NCBI GenBank assembly: GCA_046328035.1
Contig: JAXLXI010000011.1
Location: 1-64,000 of the forward strand
Length of the DNA stretch: 64,000 nt
DNA from: JBGASG01 sp046328035
Lineage (GTDB): Bacteria > Cyanobacteriota > Vampirovibrionia > Obscuribacterales > Obscuribacteraceae
Direction: 5' to 3'
The notes under the pieces are model-generated. The model saw only the letters and a program-made list of their open reading frames with translations, did no database searches and was not told the DNA's origin. Below, in pieces: positions 42,680-50,791 of the stretch; within the stretch, counting starts at the first letter, position 1, and each line of letters starts with the position of its first letter. The position numbers and the translations under genes were made by a program.

Positions 42680-43555
42680 GTGCTGAACGAACAGGAAATT
42701 ACCGACGAACTTGCGTCGCGCCTGCGCAAATTCGACCTCTTGGAACTCAACAGCCCCCAGCCCCTGCAGCTGGACATCAGCTACGGCGAAGACGAGCCGG
42801 TGCTGTCCATCAAGTTGCACAACATATATGAGATGTATCAGGAGGACCCGAGCCAGCTGGACACCCTCCTGCAGCCTTTCGTAGTCGAAATCGGCTGGAC
42901 CGTTCAGCCGCCCCGCTATTCCGCTCGCGACATCTTCGAGCATGCGCGCCCGGTGCTCAAAGACCTGCTGCGCACGCCCAGCGAAGACGACGCGCACCTG
43001 AACGCCACCAAGGGGCCGGTCGTTTTCAAAGAGTTGGTGAGCCGCCCCGAGGAGTTCGTCGTCGTCGAGTTTGTCATCGAGCGCGACGGCAACCGCATCG
43101 AACTGCGCAAGGGCGACGTGCTGCCCTGTTTTCCCAAGCCCAGCGAAATGGCCACCGTCGCCGCCCAGAACCTGGCGCGCATCGCCGCTGAAACCGGGCT
43201 GACGGCGACCAAGTTTCCCGTTGAGGAGCAGCAGACCAAGCCCTGGATGGTCGGAATCAAGGACAACAGCTTCGCTCCGTTTGCGGCGTCTTTGATTCTG
43301 GTTCCTGATGTAATGCGGACGCTGGAAAAGGACATGAAAGCGGAGTCCGGGCTCCTGGCCATCATTCCGTCGCAGGAGTGGCTGTTGATTGCCACCGAAA
43401 CCGACGATGTCGCCGTCTGTGAAATGGGCATGCTGGCCAAGTATCTGAAAGACCGCGCCGAGGAGCCCGTCAGCTCTTTCGTCTGGCACTTCACCAACGG
43501 CAATCTGGACCGCGTGCAGACGGTCGATTTGCACGACGGCGAAGGCGAAAACTAA
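42680..43555 (+). CDS. DUF1444/YtpQ-like protein
   Basis: 291 residues. The start is the GTG at 42680 (LNEQEITDELASRLRKFDLL), which has GAGGAGA eight bases upstream; the longer frame from 42635 lacks a site. The pattern resembles the DUF1444 (YtpQ) family: a central IKDNSFAPFAASLILVPDVM followed by GLLAIIPSQEWLLIATETDD, and a C-terminal KDRAEEPVSSFVWHFTNG. The function of the family is unknown. It is probably cytoplasmic, with no signal or membrane segment, and stands alone between the tRNA pair and the palindrome at 43647. Confidence 0.65.
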   Translation: MLNEQEITDELASRLRKFDLLELNSPQPLQLDISYGEDEPVLSIKLHNIYEMYQEDPSQLDTLLQPFVVEIGWTVQPPRYSARDIFEHARPVLKDLLRTPSEDDAHLNATKGPVVFKELVSRPEEFVVVEFVIERDGNRIELRKGDVLPCFPKPSEMATVAAQNLARIAAETGLTATKFPVEEQQTKPWMVGIKDNSFAPFAASLILVPDVMRTLEKDMKAESGLLAIIPSQEWLLIATETDDVAVCEMGMLAKYLKDRAEEPVSSFVWHFTNGNLDRVQTVDLHDGEGEN

Positions 43556-43646
43556 CCGTTTCTTGCACGAGACCTGCGGCTGTTTCTTGCACGGAACCGG
43601 GATGTCATGCGGATCTTTTGGGCAAACTGCCCCGTCTGCTTCGCCG

Positions 43647-43672
43647 AAACTGAAGTGATATCACTTCAGTTT
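43647..43672. repeat. Dispersed palindrome, copy 1
   Basis: Perfect 26-bp palindrome centred on GATATC with arms AAACTGAAGTGAT. It lies in the gene-free stretch 43556-43857 and is followed by TTGAGGGCTGACC. Two near-identical copies occur at 48739 and 55722. Confidence 0.85.
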
Positions 43673-43857
43673 TTGAGGGCTGACCGAGCAGATTTAAACT
43701 GCCGAAAAGCAGACTGGGAGCAGCTGTCTACACTTGTTGTATTGCGAGTTTGTAATAAGTGAATTACACTAAATTTCGGCCTTAACCAGTCCTTAAACGT
43801 CCTGGTTCAACATAACGAGTGCAAGGTGTTCTTTCGGCGTCCTTAGGCTCTACGACT

Positions 43858-43986
43858 ATGATTTGGGTCTTGTCAGCACTACTATGTTTGGGCTTGGTGA
43901 TTGCGATCATCGGAGTCCTTTACCCGGAAATTGTCCTGCCGGTCCTGGCAAGACTCTGGGATAAGCAGTTTTATTACTGGAAGTGA
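43858..43986 (+). CDS. Possible 42-residue membrane protein
   Basis: Short ORF MIWVLSALLCLGLVIAIIGV followed by LYPEIVLPVLARLWDKQFYY and WK. One clear membrane segment with a charged, aromatic C-terminus. No good ribosome site (AGG ten bases upstream), so it may be real or chance. Its size and pattern fit the several small membrane proteins of this region. Confidence 0.4.
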   Translation: MIWVLSALLCLGLVIAIIGVLYPEIVLPVLARLWDKQFYYWK

Positions 43987-44092
43987 TACGTCGCTAAGTT
44001 GACGTGGTCGCCAAGCAATAGTTTAATTTCCGTGGTTCTTGACTTGCTGTCATGTGCTCGATGGGATCGGCACTGCGGCGTTTGGGGGGCTT

Positions 44093-44269
44093 ATGCCTGG
44101 AACTGCGGTAGGACTATTTCTGATCGACTTTATCGTCAGACCGTTCGCGAAGATCTTCGAGAAGATGCCGTTCATCATGCTCGGATTGCTTCTCTTACTG
44201 TACGGCTACATCGCCTACATGGTCTGGCGTTCGGTTGTGGCTGCTGAAGCCGGCAATCAGAGCATGTAG
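44093..44269 (+). CDS. Small two-segment membrane protein
   Basis: 58 residues from the ATG at 44093 (MPGTAVGLFLIDFIVRPFAK, then IFEKMPFIMLGLLLLLYGYI and AYMVWRSVVA). GGGGGG lies five bases upstream. Hydrophobic segments flank a short basic loop. The frame is open to 44039 through a TTG, but the added residues are Cys/His-rich and less convincing. Role unknown. It converges on the Tat lipoprotein gene with a 2-base gap. Confidence 0.5.
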   Translation: MPGTAVGLFLIDFIVRPFAKIFEKMPFIMLGLLLLLYGYIAYMVWRSVVAAEAGNQSM

Positions 44270-44271
44270 CG

Positions 44272-44718
44272 CTATTCCGACGCGCTGCGCACTGAAACCA
44301 GTTTGCAAGTCAAACGCTCTGAATACAGGTCGACGAGACCCAGATATAGCTCGATGAAGTCTTTCGTGCCTGGGATGGTGCCGTAGCACGCGGGCACTGT
44401 TCCCTCGATCGTGAATTCGCCGGTGTCCAGCGGGCGCCCGTGAATATCGAATGTTTCGTACCGCAACTTGATGTCGTGGATCGGCACCGGGTTGTAGTTC
44501 TTGACCTTAATCCAGGCGACCGGGCAGTTGATCACCCACAAACCGCTAATATGCCAGTCCATGAGGAAAATCTGCGTGCGCGCCGTCAGTTCCGGCTCAC
44601 TGACGTGCCCGCAACCGGTGAGCAGTTGCGCCGATGCCAGAAACGCTGCGCCCGGGACCAGCGCAGAAGCGCCTTGGCGGAGGAATGTCCTTCTGGAAAG
44701 CAACTTCGGGGTTTGCAT
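44272..44718 (-). CDS. Tat-exported lipoprotein
   Basis: 148 residues. The N-terminus carries a twin-arginine signal (SRRTFLRQG, residues 8-16) followed by a hydrophobic region and a lipobox QLLTGC (Cys36). The mature domain is beta-rich (FLMDWHISGLWVINCPVAWI, KVKNYNPVPIHDIKLRYETF) and resembles FxLYD/LEA-type domains on paper. It probably sits on the outer side of the membrane after folding in the cytoplasm. The gene upstream on the same strand is a small membrane protein, three bases away. Confidence 0.7.
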   Translation of the reverse strand: MQTPKLLSRRTFLRQGASALVPGAAFLASAQLLTGCGHVSEPELTARTQIFLMDWHISGLWVINCPVAWIKVKNYNPVPIHDIKLRYETFDIHGRPLDTGEFTIEGTVPACYGTIPGTKDFIELYLGLVDLYSERLTCKLVSVRSASE

Positions 44719-44721
44719 CGA

Positions 44722-44829
44722 CTACGAAGGAAGCAGCGGTATCCAGCCAAGGTTCGCGGCAATTGCCAGCAATACCAGGAGTGCCAGAAATCCGAAAATG
44801 AGGAAGAATGTGCCTTCTCCTTCTGCCAC
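44722..44829 (-). CDS. Small membrane protein (35 aa)
   Basis: From the GTG at 44829: MAEGEGTFFLIFGFLALLVL followed by LAIAANLGWIPLLPS. One membrane segment after a short acidic head. The head MAEGEG closely matches MADGEG of the 62-residue protein at 47712-47900, suggesting a small family in this genome. A longer frame to 44976 overlaps the divergent hydrolase gene. GGAG lies about 11 bases before the GTG. Probably co-transcribed with the Tat lipoprotein. Confidence 0.5.
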   Translation of the reverse strand: MAEGEGTFFLIFGFLALLVLLAIAANLGWIPLLPS

Positions 44830-44870
44830 TTTCGTTGCTGCTCCTGTAATAGCCTCTGGTTCAATTGTAT

Positions 44871-45971
44871 ATGGTGACTGAGAACAATCAAACGATGGCG
44901 GAGCGAGAGTTTCAATTCCCGCAATATGAGGCGCCGGCGTGGCTTCGAAACGGGCACCTGATGACGATTGTGCCATCGCTTCTCAGTCGGCGATTTGCGC
45001 CGGCAATCACCAATGCGGAAGAGCGACAGTTCGAGGTGGAACCGGGCAATCGCGTCATGGCGCGCTGCAGTTGGCAGGGCGAGCGGGACCGTGCCGCGTG
45101 CACGACGTTAGTGATTGTTCACGGGTTGGAAGGCAGTGCTGATGCGCGATACGTCCAGGGGATCGCGCACAAGGCATTCGCGCTCGGACTGAATGTGGTG
45201 CGCCTGAATTTGCGCAATTGCGGTGATACTTTGCACCTGTCGAAAACGCTTTATCACGCCGGCATGAGTGCCGATGTGATTGCCGTGATGCGCGAATTGC
45301 AGGCTGTGGATGGGCTGCAATCGTTTGCGCTCGTGGGCTTTTCTCTGGGAGGAAACATAGTCATGAAGGCCGCCGCCGAACTTTCGCGCGCGCCGCACCA
45401 GGAGCACCGGAGGCACCAGGCGGGCGGCCCGCAGCCGCTGCACCAGTCCGACCGCGTGCCGCTGCACGCCGTGGTCGGCATATCGCCTTCGCTGGATTTG
45501 CACGAGTGCGTGCGTGCCATTCAAAAACCGGAAAATCGCATCTACGAACAATACTTCGTCCAAGCACTGAAAGCGAAAATTCAGCGCAAGGCGCGCTTGC
45601 AGCCCGGTCTTTTCGACCTGTCCAAACTGCAAAAAGTAACCGGTCTTTTGGAATTCGATGACACGTTTACGGCCGTGCATGGTGGCTTCGGCAGTGCCGC
45701 GAATTATTACGCGACGCAGAGCGCATTGCAGTATGTCGGGCAGATCGCAGTGCCGGCGCTGGTGATCGCGTCGCGCGATGATCCGATGGTGCCGTTTTCC
45801 ATTTTCGAGCACGCCGCATTCGACAACGAGCACGTGCAATTGCTTTCGCCGCAACATGGTGGACATGCCGGTTTCCTCTCGCGCGAGCGGGAAGACGATA
45901 GTTTCTTCGACAAGCATTGGGCGGAAAATCGCGCCGTGCAATTCTGCCGGTTGTGGTCTCACCGCCAATGA
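44871..45971 (+). CDS. YheT/ABHD-like alpha/beta hydrolase
   Basis: Serine hydrolase or esterase of the YheT/EMB8/ABHD1-3 group. The N-terminal YEAPAWLRNGHLMTIVPSLL is typical of this group. Catalytic residues are Ser in GFSLGGN (nucleophile elbow), Asp in IASRDDPMVP and His in QHGGHAGF. TLVIVHGLEGSADARYVQGI holds the oxyanion region. An Ala/Arg/His-rich insert (about residues 177-195) is unusual. The start is uncertain: ATG 44871 is annotated, ATG 44895 is equally possible, and neither has a strong ribosome site. Cytoplasmic, substrate unknown. Confidence 0.85.
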   Translation: MVTENNQTMAEREFQFPQYEAPAWLRNGHLMTIVPSLLSRRFAPAITNAEERQFEVEPGNRVMARCSWQGERDRAACTTLVIVHGLEGSADARYVQGIAHKAFALGLNVVRLNLRNCGDTLHLSKTLYHAGMSADVIAVMRELQAVDGLQSFALVGFSLGGNIVMKAAAELSRAPHQEHRRHQAGGPQPLHQSDRVPLHAVVGISPSLDLHECVRAIQKPENRIYEQYFVQALKAKIQRKARLQPGLFDLSKLQKVTGLLEFDDTFTAVHGGFGSAANYYATQSALQYVGQIAVPALVIASRDDPMVPFSIFEHAAFDNEHVQLLSPQHGGHAGFLSREREDDSFFDKHWAENRAVQFCRLWSHRQ

Positions 45972-46163
45972 CCGAGCGCGGGCGTTAAGAAAACCCCTCT
46001 TGCCAACGCCGTTTCACGGGGGATTCTTTTAATTTCTTCGCCCAATCGAAACCATATGCAGTAGCATTGGGGACGTAGAACAGGTTTCTACCCACCTCAG
46101 GCGTTTCGGCACAGCCTATGCGTGGAAGGATGCAAAGGAACCTGGTTTCCAAGGAGGATTCTA

Positions 46164-46565
46164 GTGAAAAAGTCTTTGATAGCCGCGTTGTCGGTTTTGA
46201 CGATGGCAGGCAGCGTTGCCCCGGCATTTGCTGGTGACGACGACTCGCTCGAAAAGGTCATCAACGGTTCGATGATGATCACCCGCGTTGGCGGACTCGG
46301 CACAGGCATCGTTATTGGCACACCAGTGGCAGTGACGCGTCGCACAGTTACCACCTACAAGACCTGGACAAATGATCTCGCCGACAAAGCCGGCGGACAT
46401 GAATTCGGTCCTTCGGTATTGTTGGTCAGCCTGGTAACCGCACCGGCCGCCGTGGTCTGGGGTGGTTTGACCGGCACCTTCTACGGCACCAGAAATGCGG
46501 TTGCGCACTTCAACGAGCCGTTCAGCGCCAACACGTTCAGCGTTCAGTCGGACTACGACGAGTAA
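46164..46565 (+). CDS. Small exported protein
   Basis: 133 residues from the GTG at 46164, preceded by a perfect AAGGAGG. The signal peptide KKSLIAALSVLTMAGSVAPA ends in AFA, the likely cleavage site. The mature part holds hydrophobic Gly-rich stretches (GLGTGIVIGTPVAVTRR, VLLVSLVTAPAAVVWGGLTG) that could be one or two membrane segments. Unknown function. A strong terminator follows. Confidence 0.7.
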   Translation: MKKSLIAALSVLTMAGSVAPAFAGDDDSLEKVINGSMMITRVGGLGTGIVIGTPVAVTRRTVTTYKTWTNDLADKAGGHEFGPSVLLVSLVTAPAAVVWGGLTGTFYGTRNAVAHFNEPFSANTFSVQSDYDE

Positions 46566-46603
46566 GTCGGACGAATCAGCTAAGCGTTGAATAATTCGAA
46601 GAT

Positions 46604-46637
46604 GCCCGGCCGCTCATGCGAGCCGGGCTCTTCTTTG
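46604..46637 (+). terminator. Rho-independent terminator
   Basis: GCCCGGC (46604-46610) and GCCGGGC (46622-46628), extended by an inner CGC/GCG with one bulged A, then TCTTCTTTGCTTT. It ends the exported-protein gene. Confidence 0.8.
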
Positions 46638-46653
46638 CTTTAATTAGGACGCA

Positions 46654-46896
46654 ATGAGTACTCCCACACCACTGGAAGAATGGCTCAAGAAGGTGATGAA
46701 CGCACCTTCCGGCGATGCCGTCTACAAGACGCTGGCGGAGTTTCGCAAATTAGATTGGACCGATCAGGATCTCGCCGACATGTCCAAGGTGTATATGCGT
46801 CAGCTTGCCAAGGTGGGAACGCCAACCACGACCAAAGCGGCTGCCGCTGAGGAAGATGACGGACCGGATGGTCCTGTCTGGTACGAAAAGATGTAG
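46654..46896 (+). CDS. Small hypothetical protein (80 aa)
   Basis: 80 residues, soluble and helical (PLEEWLKKVMNAPSGDAVYK, LDWTDQDLADMSKVYMRQLA) with an acidic C-terminal tail (AAAEEDDGPDGPVWYEKM). AGGA lies five bases before the ATG. No family recognised. It stands alone between two terminators. Confidence 0.6.
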   Translation: MSTPTPLEEWLKKVMNAPSGDAVYKTLAEFRKLDWTDQDLADMSKVYMRQLAKVGTPTTTKAAAAEEDDGPDGPVWYEKM

Positions 46897-46913
46897 CTCC
46901 AAAAGCAACTGAA

Positions 46914-46942
46914 AAAAGCAACGGCACCACATGTGGTGCCGT
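46914..46942 (-). terminator. Terminator of DoxX gene (minus), possibly bidirectional
   Basis: Perfect 22-bp palindrome with arms ACGGCACCACA. On the minus strand it is followed by TTGCTTTTTTC. It lies 70 bases after the DoxX stop. Confidence 0.7.
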
Positions 46943-47011
46943 GCATCGGTTAGCTTCACCGGAGACGAATGCGTTCCACGCCAATTTCGCGCGTTCGCCT
47001 GCGCCCGGATG

Positions 47012-47482
47012 TTACCTCCAGCCACCGACTGTTTCACGAGCTCGCTTCTCGGAAGAAACGCGCGGGCGCTCTTTGCCGAACAACAAATAGTCGATCGAGA
47101 ATCTGCCCGGACCGGTGAGCAGGAACATCGCGCAGACGCCTAGATAGCTCATGGGCAATTCGAACGAGCCGCCCTTGCCGATCCAGGGTTGACCGTGAGC
47201 CGCATGCACAGTGAGGATGGCTGTCGCCATGGTGCATGCAAGTAAGAACGCGGCCAGTGGTGTGAGGAGACCGAGTGCCAGCGCCATGCCGCCGAAGAAT
47301 TCGCTGCCCGCAGCCAGCGCCTGCAGCCAGCCCGGAGCCCAGCTATCCGCGCCCATCCAACCGAATGCATTTTGAATTTTGGAAAAACCGTGCACCATCA
47401 TCGCCAAGCCGGTGAGTACACGCAACACGAGCAATCCTGCACCAGGACGCCCAGAGATGAAACCAGGAAAAGCTCGCAACAT
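47012..47482 (-). CDS. DoxX-family membrane protein
   Basis: 156 residues with four hydrophobic segments typical of DoxX: LLVLRVLTGLAMMVHGFSKI, FFGGMALALGLLTPLAAFLL, ACTMATAILTVHAAHG and YLGVCAMFLLTGPGRFSIDY. The HGFSK motif and a GGMAL segment are family hallmarks. DoxX proteins are inner-membrane proteins linked to redox stress or quinone chemistry. The ATG at 47482 has GGAG upstream; the frame to 47593 is not supported. Confidence 0.85.
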   Translation of the reverse strand: MLRAFPGFISGRPGAGLLVLRVLTGLAMMVHGFSKIQNAFGWMGADSWAPGWLQALAAGSEFFGGMALALGLLTPLAAFLLACTMATAILTVHAAHGQPWIGKGGSFELPMSYLGVCAMFLLTGPGRFSIDYLLFGKERPRVSSEKRARETVGGWR

Positions 47483-47629
47483 AATCAATCGCTCCTGCAA
47501 CTGCCATAGGCTCGGAGACGCTGCGATGTGTGTCGTGTTCCGACTACTTGTTAAATCTGCGTTCCACGCAAGTTGCACGAGCAGCGTCCGCACTCGAGTT
47601 GCGCCAGTGCACGAGCCGCGTCAACACAA

Positions 47630-47663
47630 ACGAGCAGCGTTCCTATGGGGGAGAGCTGCTCGT
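47630..47663. terminator. Hairpin downstream of small membrane protein
   Basis: ACGAGCAGC (47630-47638) and GCTGCTCGT (47655-47663) pair perfectly. It lies 50 bases beyond the minus-strand stop at 47712. No T-tract, so termination is inferred. Confidence 0.45.
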
Positions 47664-47711
47664 TACAGATCAACTATTTTGCTGACCTTTGATCAATTCC
47701 TCAGTGCATCA

Positions 47712-47900
47712 CTAAGGAGTTGCTGGTTTAGGCATCTCAGGTGCGGACGGAACATTGATCTTGACCGACGGTACATCCATCGCTTTCTGTTGCTGGGATT
47801 GTCCCATGATGAAGTAACCGAACAACCCAACAATAGCGACAACTGCCACTACCATCAAGAACATCACGAACGCATTGCCGGAGCCTTCTCCATCTGCCAT
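47712..47900 (-). CDS. Small single-pass membrane protein (62 aa)
   Basis: MADGEGSGNAFVMFLMVVAV followed by VAIVGLFGYFIMGQSQQQKA: one membrane segment after an acidic head, then a Pro/Val-rich tail (VPSVKINVPSAPEMPKPATP) probably outside the membrane. GAGGAGA precedes the ATG. The head matches that of the 35-residue protein at 44722-44829. Function unknown. Confidence 0.65.
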   Translation of the reverse strand: MADGEGSGNAFVMFLMVVAVVAIVGLFGYFIMGQSQQQKAMDVPSVKINVPSAPEMPKPATP

Positions 47901-48014
47901 ATCACTGTCTCCTCATCTTTATCGTGCTCAAGCAGACGCAGTAGTACCACGCAAAGTTTCTAAGCACGTGTCACACAGAGCTCATGCATGCGTCACACAC
48001 AACTCACACACGCA

Positions 48015-48659
48015 TCACACTGATGCGTGGCGCAGCTGCGTTGGGCGTACATTAAGCACCAGTTGTTTGGACGGCGTGATGTCCGCCTTCAATACCTTTT
48101 CCATCTGCTCAAGCGCGTGTTCGTTTTCCTGGCTCGTATTCGACGCCACGCAATCTGCCGGCACAATCAATCGAAAGTCGCGCATGTAAGCGTCGTTGGC
48201 GGTGAACAGCACGCAAATATTGCCCGCCACGCCAGTCAGAATCAGTGTGTGGCACTGCAGATAATCGAGCAGTATTCCAAGGGTGGTTGAGAAAAATCCG
48301 GAATGCTTCGGCTTCAGCACGAAGTAATCATCTTCATCCGGTGCCATTAGCTCAGCAATCGGGCGGCCTTTGCAGTCAGGTCGCAAGCAATTCTCAAGCA
48401 CGCTCTGAAAATCCGAACGCCAGATGCCGAAGTTGTCATTTACATAGATGGCTGGAATGCCAAGCTGTTTGCAGCGCGCTTTCAGCTTCGCCAGTTTCTT
48501 CGCCATTGGCATCGCAAACCGCAGCAAATCGTCCCCTTCAGGGAATTCCATGTCATTGATCACATCTATCAACACGAGCGCTATCTCTGCGCTGTGGGGC
48601 ACATTGCCGTGCAAATCTGGATTCTTTTTTTTAGGCATTTCCTGAGTGACGCAACTCAT
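48015..48659 (-). CDS. Isochorismatase-like cysteine hydrolase
   Basis: 214 residues. The catalytic triad of the family is present: D32 in LVLIDVIND, K116 in FVLKPKHSGF and C149 in TGVAGNICVLFTANDAY, the last within the usual cis-peptide context. Members hydrolyse amide or vinyl-ether substrates (nicotinamide, isochorismate, ureidoacrylate); the substrate here is undetermined. The start at 48659 is annotated; ATG 48638 is an alternative. The stop lies inside a perfect 9-bp stem hairpin (48009-48029). Confidence 0.85.
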   Translation of the reverse strand: MSCVTQEMPKKKNPDLHGNVPHSAEIALVLIDVINDMEFPEGDDLLRFAMPMAKKLAKLKARCKQLGIPAIYVNDNFGIWRSDFQSVLENCLRPDCKGRPIAELMAPDEDDYFVLKPKHSGFFSTTLGILLDYLQCHTLILTGVAGNICVLFTANDAYMRDFRLIVPADCVASNTSQENEHALEQMEKVLKADITPSKQLVLNVRPTQLRHASV

Positions 48660-48738
48660 CTATTGTTGTTTCTTCGCGAAGAGGACAATTTTCAGGGAGT
48701 TTTTGCACGAAACAGCGCTGGCCGCCCTTTCTGGCTCC

Positions 48739-48768
48739 GAAAACTGAATTGATATCACTTCAGTTTTC
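48739..48768. repeat. Dispersed palindrome, copy 2
   Basis: 30-bp palindrome with arms GAAAACTGAA around GATATC, one mismatched pair. It is followed within 30 bases by GGCTGACC, as copy 1 is. It lies 80 bases upstream of the isochorismatase-like gene. Confidence 0.85.
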
Positions 48769-48902
48769 AGTCGGGTAAGTCGCCCAAAAGGCTGACCAGT
48801 TAGCGTTTTTGGCGATTTCGCAAACTCAGCCGGAGGAACGCACTGGCTGAGGAGGTCGTCAATAGCTTTGCGTGCCTGATTTGGGGGTGCGAGGAGGATT
48901 TT

Positions 48903-49055
48903 ATGATTACGATTTTGAGGCAGCAAACTATCACGTGTCCCACCATGTGCCTGGAAGACATGACGAATGAAGTGCATGGACACATGGGCCGGATTTTGCT
49001 TTTAGAAGTGTCAGCGGTGCTGCTGTTCTGTCTGGCGATGGCTATTGTGGCCTAA
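48903..49055 (+). CDS. Small membrane protein (50 aa)
   Basis: MITILRQQTITCPTMCLEDM then TNEVHGHMGRILLLEVSAVL then LFCLAMAIVA. A polar Cys/Met-rich head precedes one C-terminal membrane segment. A very strong GAGGAGG lies seven bases before the ATG, which supports translation in spite of its size. Function unknown. Confidence 0.6.
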   Translation: MITILRQQTITCPTMCLEDMTNEVHGHMGRILLLEVSAVLLFCLAMAIVA

Positions 49056-49243
49056 TCTGGGCACAATTTGCCGGAGCACCCGTCTCTGGTCGTGTAGACC
49101 ATGAACTTCTAATCCTGAGAGCGGTTCCTGAGGTTTTCCTGATGAGCTTATCGGGTTCGCCAATGGTGGAAAACCCGGGTTTAGCGCTATGCTTTATCTA
49201 GGAGCCCCTCGGGGTTTCACTTGCGTGGCAAAAACTAAAAACT

Positions 49244-50044
49244 ATGAGCGAAGAACAGAAACGTACCGCGTTACTTGCTGAAGACAATGTTCTCAACCAG
49301 AAAGTAGCAATCATATTGTTGGATATGTTCGGGTGGGAGCACACGTTGGTGCCCGACGGCAAACAAGCATTGAAAGCCATCACTGACGGCAATCGCTACA
49401 CGGTGGTTCTGATGGATTGCATGATGCCGGAAATGGATGGCTTCGAAGCGACCAGACAGATTCGCCGCATCGAGAAATTGCGTGGACAATACACGCCGAT
49501 TATTGCAGTCACCGCTCTGGCGATGGCTGGCGACTACGAGCGTTGTATCGCTGCGGGAATGGATGACTACATCAGTAAACCGATCAGCAAAGAAACGCTG
49601 AAAGTGAAGCTTGACCACTGGTCGCAGCCTGATGTTGTCTCGCGCAATAAAAAGCTTGCGCATTCATTCAATCAGTATTCTCCGGCATCGTCGGCTGGAT
49701 CGATGCGGACGCCCGTGAACATTTTGGAACTCGAGAAATTCTATGGCGCCGGTGAACTGAGCACCGTACTCGATCTGTTCCTGACCACTACCGAAAATTT
49801 GTTCGCCGAACTGGAACGTGCGATTGCCGAGCGGCGCGCTCAAGCCGTGTCGCGCATCGCGCACGAATTGAAAGCTTCGACGACCACAGTGGGCGCCAAG
49901 GACATGACGAAGCTCTGTTTGTATTTGGAGCACACAACCGGCCACGAAGACTGGTATGAAGCCGAGCAGACTGCCAAAGAACTGATGCAGTCGTTCAAGG
50001 AAATGAAGCAATTCATCGGGTCGCGAGCCGTAACCCCTCAGTAA
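49244..50044 (+). CDS. Response regulator receiver domain fused to HPt domain
   Basis: 266 residues. The REC domain (about 8-128) has the acidic pair in LLAEDN, phospho-acceptor D58 in VVLMDCMMPEMDG, Thr in VTALAM and Lys in DYISKPIS. A linker leads to a C-terminal histidine phosphotransfer domain with the His in SRIAHELKASTTTVGA (near residue 207). Such REC-HPt modules act in multistep phosphorelays and normally belong with a hybrid histidine kinase, which is not in this window. No DNA-binding domain. The ATG at 49244 follows a GC-rich stretch with no strong ribosome site. Confidence 0.88.
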   Translation: MSEEQKRTALLAEDNVLNQKVAIILLDMFGWEHTLVPDGKQALKAITDGNRYTVVLMDCMMPEMDGFEATRQIRRIEKLRGQYTPIIAVTALAMAGDYERCIAAGMDDYISKPISKETLKVKLDHWSQPDVVSRNKKLAHSFNQYSPASSAGSMRTPVNILELEKFYGAGELSTVLDLFLTTTENLFAELERAIAERRAQAVSRIAHELKASTTTVGAKDMTKLCLYLEHTTGHEDWYEAEQTAKELMQSFKEMKQFIGSRAVTPQ

Positions 50045-50062
50045 AGAAACGCCAGTGGTGCG

Positions 50063-50506
50063 TTATGCGGATTTGCGTTTGTCTGAATGATGATCGGCAA
50101 ACAGTTGGACCACGGTGCCACGTTGTTCGGCTTCGCGAACGCGTTTGAGAATCAGGTCGTCCCAGTATAGCAGCTCGCGCAAGTCGGCTTCTTTCGGCTG
50201 TGCCTGCACGGCTTTAGCCAGACCGCCAAAGCAACAGATCGCCTGCATGTGTTGGTTGGGAAAACACTTTTCGTAGAGGTCCAGCGCCAATCTATAAAGT
50301 TGCTCTGCCCGTTCGAATTCGCAGCGCTGAACGGCTTTCGATGCCTGCTGTTCCAGTTCGCAGATGAAGTCGTTGTCCGCCACTGCATGCCCCTGGCGAT
50401 GCGTGAGGAAAGCTTGTCGCAGCAAGGTGAGTGCGCGCTCGCGTTGATCTTGATCGAATGCTGCATAGACGCGGGAGATCAAAGCTGGAGAGATGAAGGT
50501 AAGCAT
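50063..50506 (-). CDS. Small TPR-like helical protein
   Basis: 147 residues, helical repeats resembling tetratricopeptides (YAAFDQDQRERALTLLRQAF, CEFERAEQLYRLALDLYEKC). The ATG at 50506 has GAGG seven bases upstream; the frame to 50536 is not supported. The Asp/Glu/Leu-rich C-terminal part (REAEQRGTVVQLFADHHSDK) suggests protein binding. Convergent with the REC-HPt gene, with an 18-base gap. It resembles the TPR-like protein on the island (24809-25243) in size and style. Confidence 0.6.
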   Translation of the reverse strand: MLTFISPALISRVYAAFDQDQRERALTLLRQAFLTHRQGHAVADNDFICELEQQASKAVQRCEFERAEQLYRLALDLYEKCFPNQHMQAICCFGGLAKAVQAQPKEADLRELLYWDDLILKRVREAEQRGTVVQLFADHHSDKRKSA

Positions 50507-50710
50507 CTTCGTGCCTCGCAATTGTAGTGTTCGCAATAGTCGTAGCCATGCGCCTTAAGTTCCCGATCTGAAGCTTAAATCGTCAAGATAAACTCTGCCG
50601 TTGGAAAATGCAGTTGAATAGTGGCAAAACACATGTTCTATGGTTCTGGAAACTGCCTTAAGCATTAGTGGCAAACCTGAATATCAATCTGTATGTGTAA
50701 GGAGCATCAT

Positions 50711-50791
50711 TTGAGCAGGAAACCAAAATGGCGAATCGTAGTAATTAATTCGCCGTGCGGAGAACAAGCACATGGATGTTCTGTCATATAG
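50711..50791 (+). other. In-frame 5' segment of GT20 gene, displaced by a frameshift
   Basis: TTG at 50711 has AAGGAG six bases upstream and reads MSRKPKWRIVVINSPCGEQA then HGCSVI and stop. WRIVVINS matches the first beta strand of GT20 enzymes (like RLVVVSNR), which the annotated ORF lacks. A one-base shift between about 50745 and 50789 would join the two. Confidence 0.5.

Noticed and set aside
45108..45968. 286-residue minus-strand ORF
   Set aside because: It is antisense to the alpha/beta hydrolase, whose catalytic triad is clear on the other strand; similar long antisense ORFs occur over the GT20 (51255-52118), DUF1444-like (42599-43534) and second kinase (60358-61374) genes.
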